Below are positions 1 to 9,823 of a stretch of DNA of 51,949 bases, in pieces. This DNA is from Acidobacteriaceae bacterium. GTDB lineage: Bacteria; Acidobacteriota; Terriglobia; Terriglobales; Acidobacteriaceae. Location: the NCBI GenBank assembly GCA_003170825.1, contig PMYL01000040.1, forward strand, positions 1 through 51,949. The letters run 5' to 3'. The number at the start of each line of letters is the position of its first letter. Position 1 is the stretch's first letter. The translations under genes and the position numbers were made by a program. Below the pieces are notes generated by a model. It saw only the letters and a list, made by a program, of their open reading frames with translations. It was not told where the DNA came from and made no database searches.

Positions 1-866
1 GGCGTGGGTGTGGTGAGCGCCGCTGGTACCAGCGTTCCGGCTTCCGTGTAGGTGTAGTCGTTAGACTGCCACTTTCCATCGATGAGCGACCAGAGCCGCG
101 CATACAACGTCACCCCGCCGGTCGGCAGACCGCTCACGGTCTCGGTTGTACCCGTCGTTGATCCCGAGTCATACAGGTTTTTCGAGCCCACTCCGGTGGT
201 GCCCAGCCACAGTTGGTATGCTGCCGGGCCGGCCCCGCCCGTCCACGCGAAGGTCACGGTGGAACCTGGCAGTACACTGCCCGGCGTGGGTGTGGTGAGC
301 GCCGCCGGCGCCAGCGTTCCGGCTTCGGTGTAGGTGTAGTCGGTTGACTGCCACTTTCCATCGATGAGCTGATAGAGCCGCGCGTACACCGTCACCCCGG
401 TGGTCGGCAGACCGTTCACGGTCTCGGTCGTAGCCGTCGTCGAACCCGAGTCGTACAGGTTTTTCGAGCCCACTCCGGTGGTACCCAGATAGAGCTGATA
501 AGCCGCCGGCCCGGCCCCGCCCGTCCACGCGAAGGCCACGCTGGAACCAGTCAGCACGCTGCCCGGTGTGGGGGTGGTGAGCACCGCAGGCACGGGCGTT
601 CCCGCTTCGGTGTAGGTGTAATCGGTAGACTGCCAGGCTCCGTTGATTTTCGAATAGAGCCGCGCATACACCGTCACCCCGTTGGCCGGCAGTCCGGTCA
701 CGCTGGCTGATGTGGCCGTGATTCCACCGGAGTTATACAGGTTGTCTGAGCCCACCCCCGTGGTGCCTAGCCAGAGTTCATATGCTGTGGGCCCGTAGCC
801 GGTTGACCACGTGAAGGTCACGCTGGAGCCTGCAAGCGTACTGCCCGGTGTGGGTGTGGTGAGCAC
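1..866 (-). repeat. Tandem 94-residue repeats at the end of the GH16 protein
   Basis: Three complete copies and the start of a fourth, with a period of exactly 282 bp (landmark CCCGG at 844, 562, 280 and running off the left edge). Each copy reads roughly TPGS-L-GSSV-FTWT-G-GP--Y-LWLGTTGVGS-NLY-SG, then TVYARLY and DYTYTEAGT. It looks like a beta-sandwich, Ig-like module. The same module occurs six times, inverted, in the S53 peptidase gene at 13830-15510. One 60-base stretch (421-480 against the copy near 14782) matches at about 53 positions by my count. Confidence 0.9.
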
Positions 867-3800
867 CGGCAGTACGTGTGAAGAGCTGCCCTGAATCACT
901 TCGAGGCCGTTGATGAAGGGGTTATCGGCGCCGCCGTTGGTGAACTGCAATATGATCTGGCCGTACATGTCAGCAGACGCAGTGAACTGCGGGTCGAATG
1001 CGATGTCCTTTCCGCCAGCCACCTTGTATACGTCGAGGCTGGGCAGAACCGTGTTTCCGTTGATCACAACATTGAAGATGCGATCTCCGGGGCCCGTCCA
1101 GTACATTTCGGCGAAGTGCAGGTTCACGGTATACGGCGCATCCGCGAACAGGCCGGTCAGAATATACGTGAAAGGCACGTAACGCTCGTAGTCGTAGACC
1201 CCTTGCGGAGCCGAATTGGCGTTAAGAGCGACGGTAGCTGTGTACGGGTAGGGGGCGTTTGAATCGCCGCCGTTGAAATCTTCATCGGCTACGAATTTGC
1301 CGGTTGCGACGGGCGCGCCCGAGGCGATCGCCAGATCGGTCGTCGTGCCAGGTGTGGCTCCAACGGCTGATCCAACGGGTGGGTTGCTGGTGCTGGTGGG
1401 AATGATCTCAATAGCGGTGATCGTCGGATTCAAATCCCCAACGGAAGTGGTTCCCATCAGGGTTTGAAGCTCGATGATGCCGTTTTCATCGGCCTGAGTG
1501 TAGAACTCTTGGGTGACGGCCGTGTTCGCAGCGCCGGCAGCCGCAAAGATGTCGAAGTTGTTCAGAACCAATGCGCTGTTGATGGAGACGTTGAAGTTGC
1601 GCTGCCCCGCGGCCTTATACGCAGCTTCCACAAAGTGCAGACGGACGTTGTAACCAGCCAGAGGATTAAGGCCCGTGATGGTCCAGGCCGCCGCGCCCCA
1701 ACGCTCAGTGGTGTATACCTCCGCCGGCGCCGGGTTAGCGACCAGCGAGGTGTTTACCACGTTGCCGTAGTGATAGTTGGTGTTGCCGCCGAGAACATAC
1801 TGGGAGCTGATGTAGCTGCCAACAGCATAACTGCCGGCGCTCATTTGAACCCCTGTGCTGTTCCCCACGGGCGAGGTGGTTGCCTGCACGGTGGTGTTAC
1901 TGGATTCACCGCCCCAGTTCGAGGCCAGAACCGTGAAGTGGTAGGTCGTGCCCGGATTCAGCCCGCCGGCCAGGAAAGAAGTTGCCGAAGCATTCTGCTC
2001 GATGAGCGTACTCAGGTCGAGCTTGGCAGCCGGGTTTGTACTCGCGTAGATGTTGTAGGTAACACCCGCGGTCGCGCTCGCAGTCCAATTCAACTGAACG
2101 GCGTTGCTGTAAACCTGGCTTGCGGTAAGTCCAGTCACAGGGCTGGGCACGCCGGCAGTTAACGTTGAATAGTGAACGTAATCGAAGGTGTAGTTGGACG
2201 GGAAGCCTGTGGTGCCCGGCGTACCGCCATTTCCTCCGATACCGGAGCTGATAATCAGGTTGAGCGTGTAGTTGTCTGACGGCCCCATCAACGGCCAAAC
2301 GTCGGTTGCGCCGATATTGGCCAGATTGACATCGCCATATTGGACGCCATCCATGAAGTACTGGACGTGGTACGGACCCCAGAGCGTGGTGATGGTGTGG
2401 AAGCCCTGATCGAAGTTCGGCTCGCCACTCGGCAGGTTCATTGTGGCGCTGACTCCGCCGTACTCGTAGCTGGTTTGCGAATCCGTCTCTCCACCGTGAA
2501 TTGTTGACCCGTTATGTGCGGGGTTGGACGCCTGAAGTTCCATCATGTCCAACTCGCCGCACCATGGCCAGGGCACGCCGCCAGCGGTGCTGGGCGCCGA
2601 TGAACCCGGCCCTGTGCCTGGTCCGAAAGCATCGCTGCCCATAGCCCAGAAGGCCGCTCCCATGCCTGGAGCCGACGGGTTTTGAATGCTGGCATCGATT
2701 CTTCCGTATCCGATGTTCTGGATGCTGTGCAGGCGACCGGAAGTGTAGGTTGTCTGTCCAACGCCCGGAGTCGGGTTATAGGTCATCGCTTCCACGAGGT
2801 GGCCATTTCCATCCAGATACACATTACTAAGGCTGTCGCTGGTGGATTGAATGGTGCTATCGCCCCAAACGTTTCCGGTATTGACCTCGACCTCGTTCCA
2901 CCACTTGGTGTGGTCGTAGGTGGTATTGGCTGCGCCAGTGAAGTCGTCGCCCCAAACCTGAGTCCAAAGAGTGGCGCCCGTGGCCAGCGTGGTGGCATTT
3001 GCCTGCGCTGAGGCAGCCGAAGATCCGGCTTCGTCGTTGGCAATGACATAGTAGAAGTAGGAAGTCGAGGCTGTCAGCCCGGTATCGCTATACGCAGCGT
3101 TGTAGTCGGTGCTGGAGTTGATCGGTGTGGTCGACTCATTCCCAGGGGTCAATCCGCGGTAGATTTGGTAGCTTACATTGCAACCCGCAGGTGCCGCACC
3201 GGCTGCCCACATCAGATCGATCTCTGTATCCGAAGCGGCCGTTGCAACGACCGTTGTTGGGACAGTTGGCAAAGTGGTGCATGAGGGCGGCAAGGTGGTG
3301 GCGGAGGCGCTAGCAAATCCAGAATTGATCGGATTGCCGCTATTTGCGTTGATGGCATCCACCGAATAGTAGTAAGTGGTGTAGTTGGCAAGGCCGGTGT
3401 TCTTGTATGTCGTACCGGTCACGCCAGCTTGCAGCAGGTTCGAAGCTCCGGGAGTAAAGCCGGAGGTAGTGCTGCCGTATATGTTGTAGGTAACGTTGGC
3501 GGTTGGGCTCGCCGTCCAGATCAAATCGATCTCGCTGTCCGAGGCGGCCGTGGCCGTGAGTGAAGTGGGAGGCGCAGGCACAATGCCCACGATGCCGGTT
3601 CCGATCTGAATACCGCTGATCAAGGCAGAGTTGATGACATTCAATGTGGCGACGGTAATGTTTCCGTTAGAATCGGCCGCCACCGCGAACGATTGCACGG
3701 TGCCAATATGTGCTCCGCCTGTCACAGCCTCGATGTCAAAGTTCGTCAATGCAGGAACGCCATTCAGAGTGACGTTGAAGACGCGCTGATTGGGGGTCGT

Positions 3801-6800
3801 AAAATAGCTCTCCTCGAAGTAGAGGTCCACAATGTAGGTTTGCCCTGGCGTAAACCCGCCAAAGACCCACTGTGAAGCCCCCGTCCGATTCGTCTGCAAA
3901 ACGAATTCAATCGACGAATCGGTCACGCCGCTGGGAAGCGTTATCCCAACGACATTTGCTGCGGCAGTAGAGGCGCCCGAGAACGTAACGTTCAGCGCGG
4001 AATTGGTTGTGTCCTGCTGCCATGTAAAACCTGATTGAACGTCTGTGAATGGCGCGGAAGAGATGCCATACGGAAGCACAAAGTTTGCATCCAATCCGGC
4101 ATCGATGGCGATTATGGTGTTCGTGATCACCCCGTTGGCGAAAGGTGTGGTGACGCTGGCCTGGTTGGAGTTGACGGTGCTGATACCGTCTGACGCCAAT
4201 GCCTGCACTATGTAGTAGTAAGTCGCGCTGCCACTTACTGTGGAATCTACATAGGTTGTGGCAGTCAAGCCGGTTGCCCCTGCCAGTAGAGTCTGGGCAG
4301 AGGGTGTAAACCCGCCAGTGGTGCTACGGAAAACGCCATAGGTGACGCCGGGGGTACTGCTCGGATTCCAGCTCAGATTCACCTGAGCGGCGGAGATCGC
4401 TGTTGCCGTCAGGTGCGTCGGCTGTGCGGGTGGGTTCGGACCTGTCGGATTGCCAGGAAGCACACCCAAACCGACTTCGATACCAGCAAGCAGCGGATTA
4501 TCCGTGGACGGAATCGAGTCGGAACTGCTCACGGTAATGGTGCCGTTGCTGTCTGACAGCGCACTGACCGCCTGAACATTGGCAATGTGCGCTGCACCTG
4601 TGGCGGCTACCGCATCATAGTTAGGCAAAACGGTAACGCCGTTTACGATGATGTTGTATACACGCTGATTGGGCAGGCTGTGATAATCCTCGGCCAGATG
4701 AAGATTGACCAGATACTCGGTGCTCGGTGTAAGACCGAAGATCGTGTATGTGAAAACACCGGCGTGGAATGTCTGATAGACAAGGGCAGGCGCGGCATCG
4801 ATGAGACCGGCCGGAACCACCGTTGTGCCATAATGATCGGTTCCACCACCACTGACCGTAAAGCCAGGAGCTGTGGGATTGCTGGGCACCGTAGTGGCTG
4901 CGCTCGCGTCCGGCACCCAGTTCACACCCAAGGTTCCGGCTACGTTCGTCGTGTCAGTGCCGCAGTTGATGTCGAAAACATCGCTGCTCATGACATCAAT
5001 TGTGCCGGTGGTTGCCGTGGCCTGATTGGAGTTGATGGTGCCACCCGTGCTGACCGCCTGCACCACATAGTAGTAGGTGGTGCCGCCGGAGGCCGAGTAG
5101 TCCTCAAAGGTTGTCTTGGTTACGCCCGAGATAATCCGTGTTGCTGTCGAGGGGGCGAAGCCGCTGGTGGTGCTGCGGTACACGTTGTAGGTGACTCCCG
5201 GTGTGCTGCTTGCAATCCAAGTCAGCGTCACAGGCAGCGCGGAGGTCGCAACGCCGGTGGTGGGCGGAAGCGCAGCATTCAAACCGACAGGCTGCACCGG
5301 CGGTGTAGTCCCTGTCGGCGAACCGGCCAGGATGCCCGTGCCGATCTCGATGCCCGCAATGATCGGATTGTTCGTGACCGCGGTCGCTGCAACTGTGATC
5401 TTCCCCGTGGGGTCGGCAGTTGCAGTGAACGATTGAATGTTGGCAACATTCGAACCGCCCGCGGTGGCAGCGATGTTAAAGTTCGACAACGCCGTCGCGC
5501 CGTTGATCAAGATATTGAAGATGCGTCCATTGGTGGGTATGCCCACCCAATCTTCATTGAAATGAAGATTCACGATATACGTTTGGCCGGCGTTCAGCCC
5601 CGGAATCGCATAGGTAAACGCACCGTTGTGCATCGTCTGATAAACAGCCTGTGGAGCGGCGCCAACCATTCCGACGGGAATCGTAACCGTCGCACCATTA
5701 TTGCTCTCGGTGCCGCCGCCCGTGACATCCTCATCAGCCGCCCACGACGTGCCGGCAATCGCCGGACCGCCGGCATTGATGGCCACAACATCCGTAGTGA
5801 TCACGCCGCCCGCTGCCGGTATACCGACGCTGGCAACATTCGAGTACGCAACGCCGCCGAGTGTTTGCGACTGCACCACGTAGTAGTATCCGGAACCGTT
5901 GGTAACAGAAGAATCCGTATACGTCGTGGTCGCGTTGCTGATTCCAGCCACTAACTGGTTGGCGACAGAGGGCGTGAAGTTTGGCGTTGAGCCGCGATAG
6001 ATCGTATAGACGGCATTTGTCGTCGTGCCCGGCGTCCATGCCAGATCAATCTGAGGAATCAGCGACCCCGAAGGATAGGTGAGTGTCGCGGTCAGATTCG
6101 TTGCCGCTGCGGGGCAAGTCGCCGTGCAGGCTACGCCTTGATAGAAGGGAACATAGCTCGTCGTGGCGCCGGAGTTCACCGCCGTGCCCGCGTTGTCGAT
6201 GGTGTAGGTTATCGATCCGCTTCCGCCGAGAAACACCGATACCGAATCGGTAGCCGTGACCCCGACTGCGTTCGGCACGCTGATCGCGCTGGTATCGACT
6301 ATGTTCACGCTCTCATTGAAGAAGGAGTAAACGCCCAGACCGTACGTCGTATGAGTCGTCACGGTTGGCGATACGTAGTAGGACGCGTAACCATCCACGC
6401 TGCCATCCATCCATTCGCTCTGACTGGGAACGTCGTAAGGCAGTTCACTCTCTAAGAAGATGGTTTCGCCGCCCTGGCCGTTCCACACCACCTGATTTGC
6501 CTGGTAGTGTTCGACCGCCAGGCCCAGAGCCGTGACGTTGGCCCCGTTCACAACCAGGCCATTGGCGGCAGTGTTCACGGTCCACCCGAAGGTTCCAGCG
6601 TTTCCGTGGTCCGCGCGCCATATCCAGGAGTTGTCGATAATCACATTGTCGCTATCGACTTCGAGGCTTTCTGTAGCGGTTCCCGCCGTGGCGCCGCCAA
6701 TGCGGAAGAAGACATCGTTGATCGAGGTCGGGTTGCTGGCGTGGCTAACGCCCGTGTCCGTGCCCGCAACACCTACCTGCAAGAGGATCGGCGAGTTGAC

Positions 6801-7988
6801 CGGACCGGCATCGATGAGCAGTCCGGCAATCTGGACTCCGTCGACGTCGGCAACCGTAATCGCGGGCGTCCCATTCTGCGGGACGATGTCCGCGTAGCCA
6901 AGTCCTAGCACGACTGTGTTTGCGTTGGTTACATTGATGGACCCACTATATTGATAGATGCCTGGGGTCAGAATCAGGTTTTGGCCGGCAGCCAGCGCTG
7001 TATTGATGTCGGCCAGCGCGCTCGATGGCGTGGCGATGAAGAAGGTGCTGATCGCCAGAGAGGTGCCGGCATCTCCGCTGCCAATACCTCCGCCGGCCCA
7101 GCTTGTGCCCGAAGAATTTGTCAGGAGGCTGGGCGAGAAGACCCAGAAGTTGCTGCTGCCGTCTACATAAAGAAAGGGCTTTTCACGGACAACCGGGGTT
7201 GTCGGGAGAACGGTATAAGAATTAACAGGATAATTAGGCGTAGGCGCGCCGGTGACGCCGGAGAAGACCATATTCCAGACGCCGTTTATCCAACTGCCGA
7301 TCGAACTGTTGCGTGTATACCATTGCGTCTGGGAGCAGGAGTTGACTTGCCCGGTAACCGCCGTATCGGCGAGGAATCCGCCGGCTGCGTTACCGCAGTA
7401 GGAATTGGTCAGCTCCAGCGCGCCATTGACCTGCATGCGGCGGAGGGGAGCACCCTGCGAAACGCCCCATTGAAGCGTGTTAGCGCCGCCGCCTTGCGGG
7501 GCATCGGTGGCCGCGTTGATGGTCATGTTCTCCATCGAACGCCAAAAAAAGCTGGTTATAGGGACCTGAGGGCAACTTCCCGTGCACCAATTCGACCAGG
7601 CGCCGAAATTCGGGGTGATGAAGCCGTTGATGACCACGTCGCCGGGGTTCTGGCCGAGGCCGGCAATCGACGTGTAGTAGCCGATCGGGGCCTGCACAGT
7701 GTATGTGCCCGGCATGAACAGCACCGCGTTGCGATTCGTGCTGAACTGGCCTCCGGTTGGATTGGCGTTGTACGTGCTTCCAGCGATGTTGTTGAGCGCC
7801 GCCTCAATATTCGCTTCCGACGTGCCGGCAGGAATGATTGTTACGTTGGGTCCGAAGATCGAGTTGGTATTCTGGGCGAAAGCCTGTCCGCCCCCGGGGA
7901 GAAGTGTTCCCAGCATCAAGCCCAAAACCAGCGCGACACTGAATTTCAGACACTTTCCAAAATTAGATTGCGTGATGTGATTCTTCAT
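1..7988 (-). CDS. Giant secreted beta-helix/malectin/GH16 protein, 3' end outside window
   Basis: Predicted extracellular polysaccharide-degrading protein. From ATG at 7988 the frame stays open to the window edge (at least 2,662 codons). Residues 1-38 are a signal peptide ending AFA|Q. Residues about 43-615 look like a right-handed beta-helix (Pectate_lyase_3 type), similar as I recall to large actinobacterial secreted proteins often mislabelled adenylyl cyclase. Then alternate fibronectin III modules and malectin-like (CBM57, di-glucose-binding) modules: FN3 625-725, malectin 730-890, FN3 900-985, malectin 990-1170, FN3 1180-1273, malectin 1283-1463, and two FN3 at 1467-1663. A GH16 domain spans about 1668-1943 with catalytic motif GELDMMELQ (E1812, D1814, E1817). 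FN3, two more malectin-like modules and 94-residue repeats follow. The GH16 and malectin content suggests beta-1,3-glucan or a related beta-glucan as substrate; this is inference. A -10/-35 pair lies about 120 bp upstream. Domain borders are approximate. Confidence 0.85.
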   Translation of the reverse strand, partial: MKNHITQSNFGKCLKFSVALVLGLMLGTLLPGGGQAFAQNTNSIFGPNVTIIPAGTSEANIEAALNNIAGSTYNANPTGGQFSTNRNAVLFMPGTYTVQAPIGYYTSIAGLGQNPGDVVINGFITPNFGAWSNWCTGSCPQVPITSFFWRSMENMTINAATDAPQGGGANTLQWGVSQGAPLRRMQVNGALELTNSYCGNAAGGFLADTAVTGQVNSCSQTQWYTRNSSIGSWINGVWNMVFSGVTGAPTPNYPVNSYTVLPTTPVVREKPFLYVDGSSNFWVFSPSLLTNSSGTSWAGGGIGSGDAGTSLAISTFFIATPSSALADINTALAAGQNLILTPGIYQYSGSINVTNANTVVLGLGYADIVPQNGTPAITVADVDGVQIAGLLIDAGPVNSPILLQVGVAGTDTGVSHASNPTSINDVFFRIGGATAGTATESLEVDSDNVIIDNSWIWRADHGNAGTFGWTVNTAANGLVVNGANVTALGLAVEHYQANQVVWNGQGGETIFLESELPYDVPSQSEWMDGSVDGYASYYVSPTVTTHTTYGLGVYSFFNESVNIVDTSAISVPNAVGVTATDSVSVFLGGSGSITYTIDNAGTAVNSGATTSYVPFYQGVACTATCPAAATNLTATLTYPSGSLIPQIDLAWTPGTTTNAVYTIYRGSTPNFTPSVANQLVAGISNATTTYTDSSVTNGSGYYYVVQSQTLGGVAYSNVASVGIPAAGGVITTDVVAINAGGPAIAGTSWAADEDVTGGGTESNNGATVTIPVGMVGAAPQAVYQTMHNGAFTYAIPGLNAGQTYIVNLHFNEDWVGIPTNGRIFNILINGATALSNFNIAATAGGSNVANIQSFTATADPTGKITVAATAVTNNPIIAGIEIGTGILAGSPTGTTPPVQPVGLNAALPPTTGVATSALPVTLTWIASSTPGVTYNVYRSTTSGFAPSTATRIISGVTKTTFEDYSASGGTTYYYVVQAVSTGGTINSNQATATTGTIDVMSSDVFDINCGTDTTNVAGTLGVNWVPDASAATTVPSNPTAPGFTVSGGGTDHYGTTVVPAGLIDAAPALVYQTFHAGVFTYTIFGLTPSTEYLVNLHLAEDYHSLPNQRVYNIIVNGVTVLPNYDAVAATGAAHIANVQAVSALSDSNGTITVSSSDSIPSTDNPLLAGIEVGLGVLPGNPTGPNPPAQPTHLTATAISAAQVNLSWNPSSTPGVTYGVFRSTTGGFTPSAQTLLAGATGLTATTYVDSTVSGSATYYYIVQALASDGISTVNSNQASVTTPFANGVITNTIIAIDAGLDANFVLPYGISSAPFTDVQSGFTWQQDTTNSALNVTFSGASTAAANVVGITLPSGVTDSSIEFVLQTNRTGASQWVFGGFTPGQTYIVDLYFEESYFTTPNQRVFNVTLNGVPALTNFDIEAVTGGAHIGTVQSFAVAADSNGNITVATLNVINSALISGIQIGTGIVGIVPAPPTSLTATAASDSEIDLIWTASPTANVTYNIYGSTTSGFTPGASNLLQAGVTGTTYKNTGLANYTTYYYSVDAINANSGNPINSGFASASATTLPPSCTTLPTVPTTVVATAASDTEIDLMWAAGAAPAGCNVSYQIYRGLTPGNESTTPINSSTDYNAAYSDTGLTASTSYFYYVIANDEAGSSAASAQANATTLATGATLWTQVWGDDFTGAANTTYDHTKWWNEVEVNTGNVWGDSTIQSTSDSLSNVYLDGNGHLVEAMTYNPTPGVGQTTYTSGRLHSIQNIGYGRIDASIQNPSAPGMGAAFWAMGSDAFGPGTGPGSSAPSTAGGVPWPWCGELDMMELQASNPAHNGSTIHGGETDSQTSYEYGGVSATMNLPSGEPNFDQGFHTITTLWGPYHVQYFMDGVQYGDVNLANIGATDVWPLMGPSDNYTLNLIISSGIGGNGGTPGTTGFPSNYTFDYVHYSTLTAGVPSPVTGLTASQVYSNAVQLNWTASATAGVTYNIYASTNPAAKLDLSTLIEQNASATSFLAGGLNPGTTYHFTVLASNWGGESSNTTVQATTSPVGNSTGVQMSAGSYAVGSYISSQYVLGGNTNYHYGNVVNTSLVANPAPAEVYTTERWGAAAWTITGLNPLAGYNVRLHFVEAAYKAAGQRNFNVSINSALVLNNFDIFAAAGAANTAVTQEFYTQADENGIIELQTLMGTTSVGDLNPTITAIEIIPTSTSNPPVGSAVGATPGTTTDLAIASGAPVATGKFVADEDFNGGDSNAPYPYTATVALNANSAPQGVYDYERYVPFTYILTGLFADAPYTVNLHFAEMYWTGPGDRIFNVVINGNTVLPSLDVYKVAGGKDIAFDPQFTASADMYGQIILQFTNGGADNPFINGLEVIQGSSSHVLPVLTTPTPGSTLAGSSVTFTWSTGYGPTAYELWLGTTGVGSDNLYNSGGITATSASVTGLPANGVTVYARLYSKINGAWQSTDYTYTEAGTPVPAVLTTPTPGSVLTGSSVAFAWTGGAGPAAYQLYLGTTGVGSKNLYDSGSTTATTETVNGLPTTGVTVYARLYQLIDGKWQSTDYTYTEAGTLAPAALTTPTPGSVLPGSTVTFAWTGGAGPAAYQLWLGTTGVGSKNLYDSGSTTGTTETVSGLPTGGVTLYARLWSLIDGKWQSNDYTYTEAGTLVPAALTTPT

Positions 7989-8495
7989 CCGATTGCCTCA
8001 CTTCAAAGTCAGAAGTCCGGTGCGCCGAACGGAGTCCGGGGGCATGCCTGGGGGATCCGGGAAACGCTTTATAAAACAAAACAGCGGGGGGCACCTTTGT
8101 GGACCCGAATTATAGAACGGTTAGCGCTCAATGAGCAAGGGCGCTTCCAATAGACTCCTTTTTCAGCGCTGATTCCCTCGGATTGTGCCTTCCGCAGCTG
8201 ATTGATTATAAATAAGTTCTCTGCCGGTATGAATCCCTCCCTGCCAAGTCCCGCGCGGCGCCGGAAACCGCCCCGCGCCGCCTTGGGGTGGGGAACGATC
8301 TCCATGTCCGGACCTTGGTTATATCTCTTTCCGGCGCATGAGTGGAGACCGTCCTCTACATGTCCCCCGCAGATTTTCCTTGTCAGGGAGTGCGGTCACA
8401 GGTAATATGGCTTTCGCGCCCGGCGATTCAGCAGGCAACGGGTGACCGGATTGGCTAAACCTGAAGTCCGGGCAACAACCTGAAGATCGGAGTCG
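7989..8495. other. Divergent intergenic region
   Basis: This 507-bp stretch separates the giant GH16 gene (minus) from the 407-aa membrane protein gene (plus). It holds a likely minus-strand promoter at 8109-8138. The short open frames across it lack ribosome-binding sites and recognisable protein features. No repeat or RNA gene was seen. A promoter for the plus-strand gene is expected here, but none stands out. Confidence 0.6.
8109..8138 (-). promoter_or_regulatory. Probable promoter of the GH16 gene
   Basis: On the minus strand TTGCTC (8138-8133) is followed after 18 bp by a perfect TATAAT (8114-8109). This predicts a 5' leader of roughly 110 nt before the ATG at 7988. The call rests on consensus match only. 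Confidence 0.5.
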
Positions 8496-9719
8496 ATGCA
8501 CGCCATGCCTGACACAACCGCGCCTTCCCCCGTATTTGCCGCGCCTCCGGCCTATTTCGCTGAAGCCCTCACGGATGCCGAACGCCTGCTCAAGTATGCG
8601 GCCGAATCCGGCATGAGCGTCGACGACGCGACGCGCGATTCCGTCTTGCAGGCCAGGGTGGCCAGCGCCAACGGATGGACAGAGCAATCGGCTGCCAATC
8701 TCCTTACCGCACTCACCACGCTCGCCGCGCTCGTCAGGCCTGTTACCGCCGCAAGCCTCAAGGCCTGCCAAGATGAAATCAAGCCCACCGTCTGGACCTA
8801 CCGCATATCAGCCATCGTCCTGTCCGTTTTCATTGTTCCCTTTTCGGTGGCCAGCTTTCTTGTCTCCTCCCTCTCGACCACCATCCGCAGCGACATCTCT
8901 ACAGCCAACGATCTCGCGGTGAAACTGAATACCCAAACCCGGCCTCCGCAACCGCAACTGCTGACAGCAGTACCAACGACAGCAGCACCAAAGAACACAG
9001 CAACCCAGACAGCCGCAAGCCCGGCATCCACAGCGCCTCCCCCTCCTCCAATATTCGTGCCCTGTTCCGTCTCTTCAACCCCTGGTCCGGTTGTCTCTCT
9101 TCCAATAGGGGTAAATTCCGGTGATGTGATTTTAGAACTCCAGCAGTACGCCACCCTGACTCGGTCCATCTATGCCCGTGCCCGGCAGTTGAACGCACTT
9201 GTTGTCTGGTCCGAGGGAGACCCATGCCGCGACATCCGGAATAACCCCGCCGCACTGCATCAGGTCTTCGAGCTGCCTGCGGGATTGCCGAATCTGATCC
9301 AGGCTGCGGATGATCGAACTGCTGTCTATCAGGAGGTACGGTACTTCGCCCAGAGTCTCCTCGACGATACGTCCTCCTACTACGGCGCAATCACCATCGT
9401 TTTCCTACCCGTGCTTTATGCGCTGCTGGGGACCTGTGCCTATCTGCTCCGCAACTTCGAGCAGCAAATGAGCGCCCGGACGTTCATACCTTCCCAAGCC
9501 AATTCCGCCCGCTTTTTTATCGCGGGCATCGGGGGTGGCGTCGTCGGACTGTTCAATAACTTCGCCATCACGCAAGGAGCCTCCATCCCACCGCTTGCCA
9601 TTGCTTTCCTGGTCGGATACGGGGTAGATGTGTTCTTTTCATTCCTCGAGGGACTCCTCCAGAAATTCACGCGGAACGCCTCGCCCCCGGCCCCGCCTGC
9701 CAAATCCGAGGCAAAGTAA
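8496..9719 (+). CDS. Membrane protein of unknown function, 407 aa
   Basis: I do not recognise this family. The N-terminal ~95 residues are soluble and Ala-rich. One membrane segment spans about 102-126. A Pro/Ala/Thr-rich linker at about 146-188, of the kind that often crosses a cell wall or periplasm, leads to a globular part of about 190-290. Three further hydrophobic segments follow at about 295-317, 335-353 and 363-385, the second glycine-rich (GIGGGVVGLF). The tail is Pro/Ala/Lys-rich. The start at 8496 has a GGAG five bases upstream; ATG 8505 is an alternative. It lies between two secretome genes but shares no overlap with them, so a functional link is only a guess. Signalling or envelope sensing would fit the topology, but no known domain supports this. 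Confidence 0.75.
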   Translation: MHAMPDTTAPSPVFAAPPAYFAEALTDAERLLKYAAESGMSVDDATRDSVLQARVASANGWTEQSAANLLTALTTLAALVRPVTAASLKACQDEIKPTVWTYRISAIVLSVFIVPFSVASFLVSSLSTTIRSDISTANDLAVKLNTQTRPPQPQLLTAVPTTAAPKNTATQTAASPASTAPPPPPIFVPCSVSSTPGPVVSLPIGVNSGDVILELQQYATLTRSIYARARQLNALVVWSEGDPCRDIRNNPAALHQVFELPAGLPNLIQAADDRTAVYQEVRYFAQSLLDDTSSYYGAITIVFLPVLYALLGTCAYLLRNFEQQMSARTFIPSQANSARFFIAGIGGGVVGLFNNFAITQGASIPPLAIAFLVGYGVDVFFSFLEGLLQKFTRNASPPAPPAKSEAK

Positions 9720-9823
9720 GTCTGGATAAGATACTTTCGATAGAAGCTTGTTGCACGAACTTGTCGTGACCGCGACCACCCGCGGGAAAACATTGCGCCT
9801 CGCCGTACGGCCCAGCGCTCAAA

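Noticed and set aside
1..866. 282-bp periodic repeats as a possible CRISPR or satellite array
   Set aside because: The period is a multiple of three and the repeats translate into a conserved module with no spacer structure.
4587..5954. Long plus-strand open frame (455 codons) opposite the GH16 gene
   Set aside because: It lies antisense to a frame with clear FN3 and malectin domains, has no recognisable domain and an Arg/Gly/Cys-heavy composition typical of shadow frames in GC-rich DNA.
6951..8153. Plus-strand open frame (400 codons) opposite the start of the GH16 gene
   Set aside because: Antisense to the beta-helix region and signal peptide; no protein features or good ribosome-binding site.
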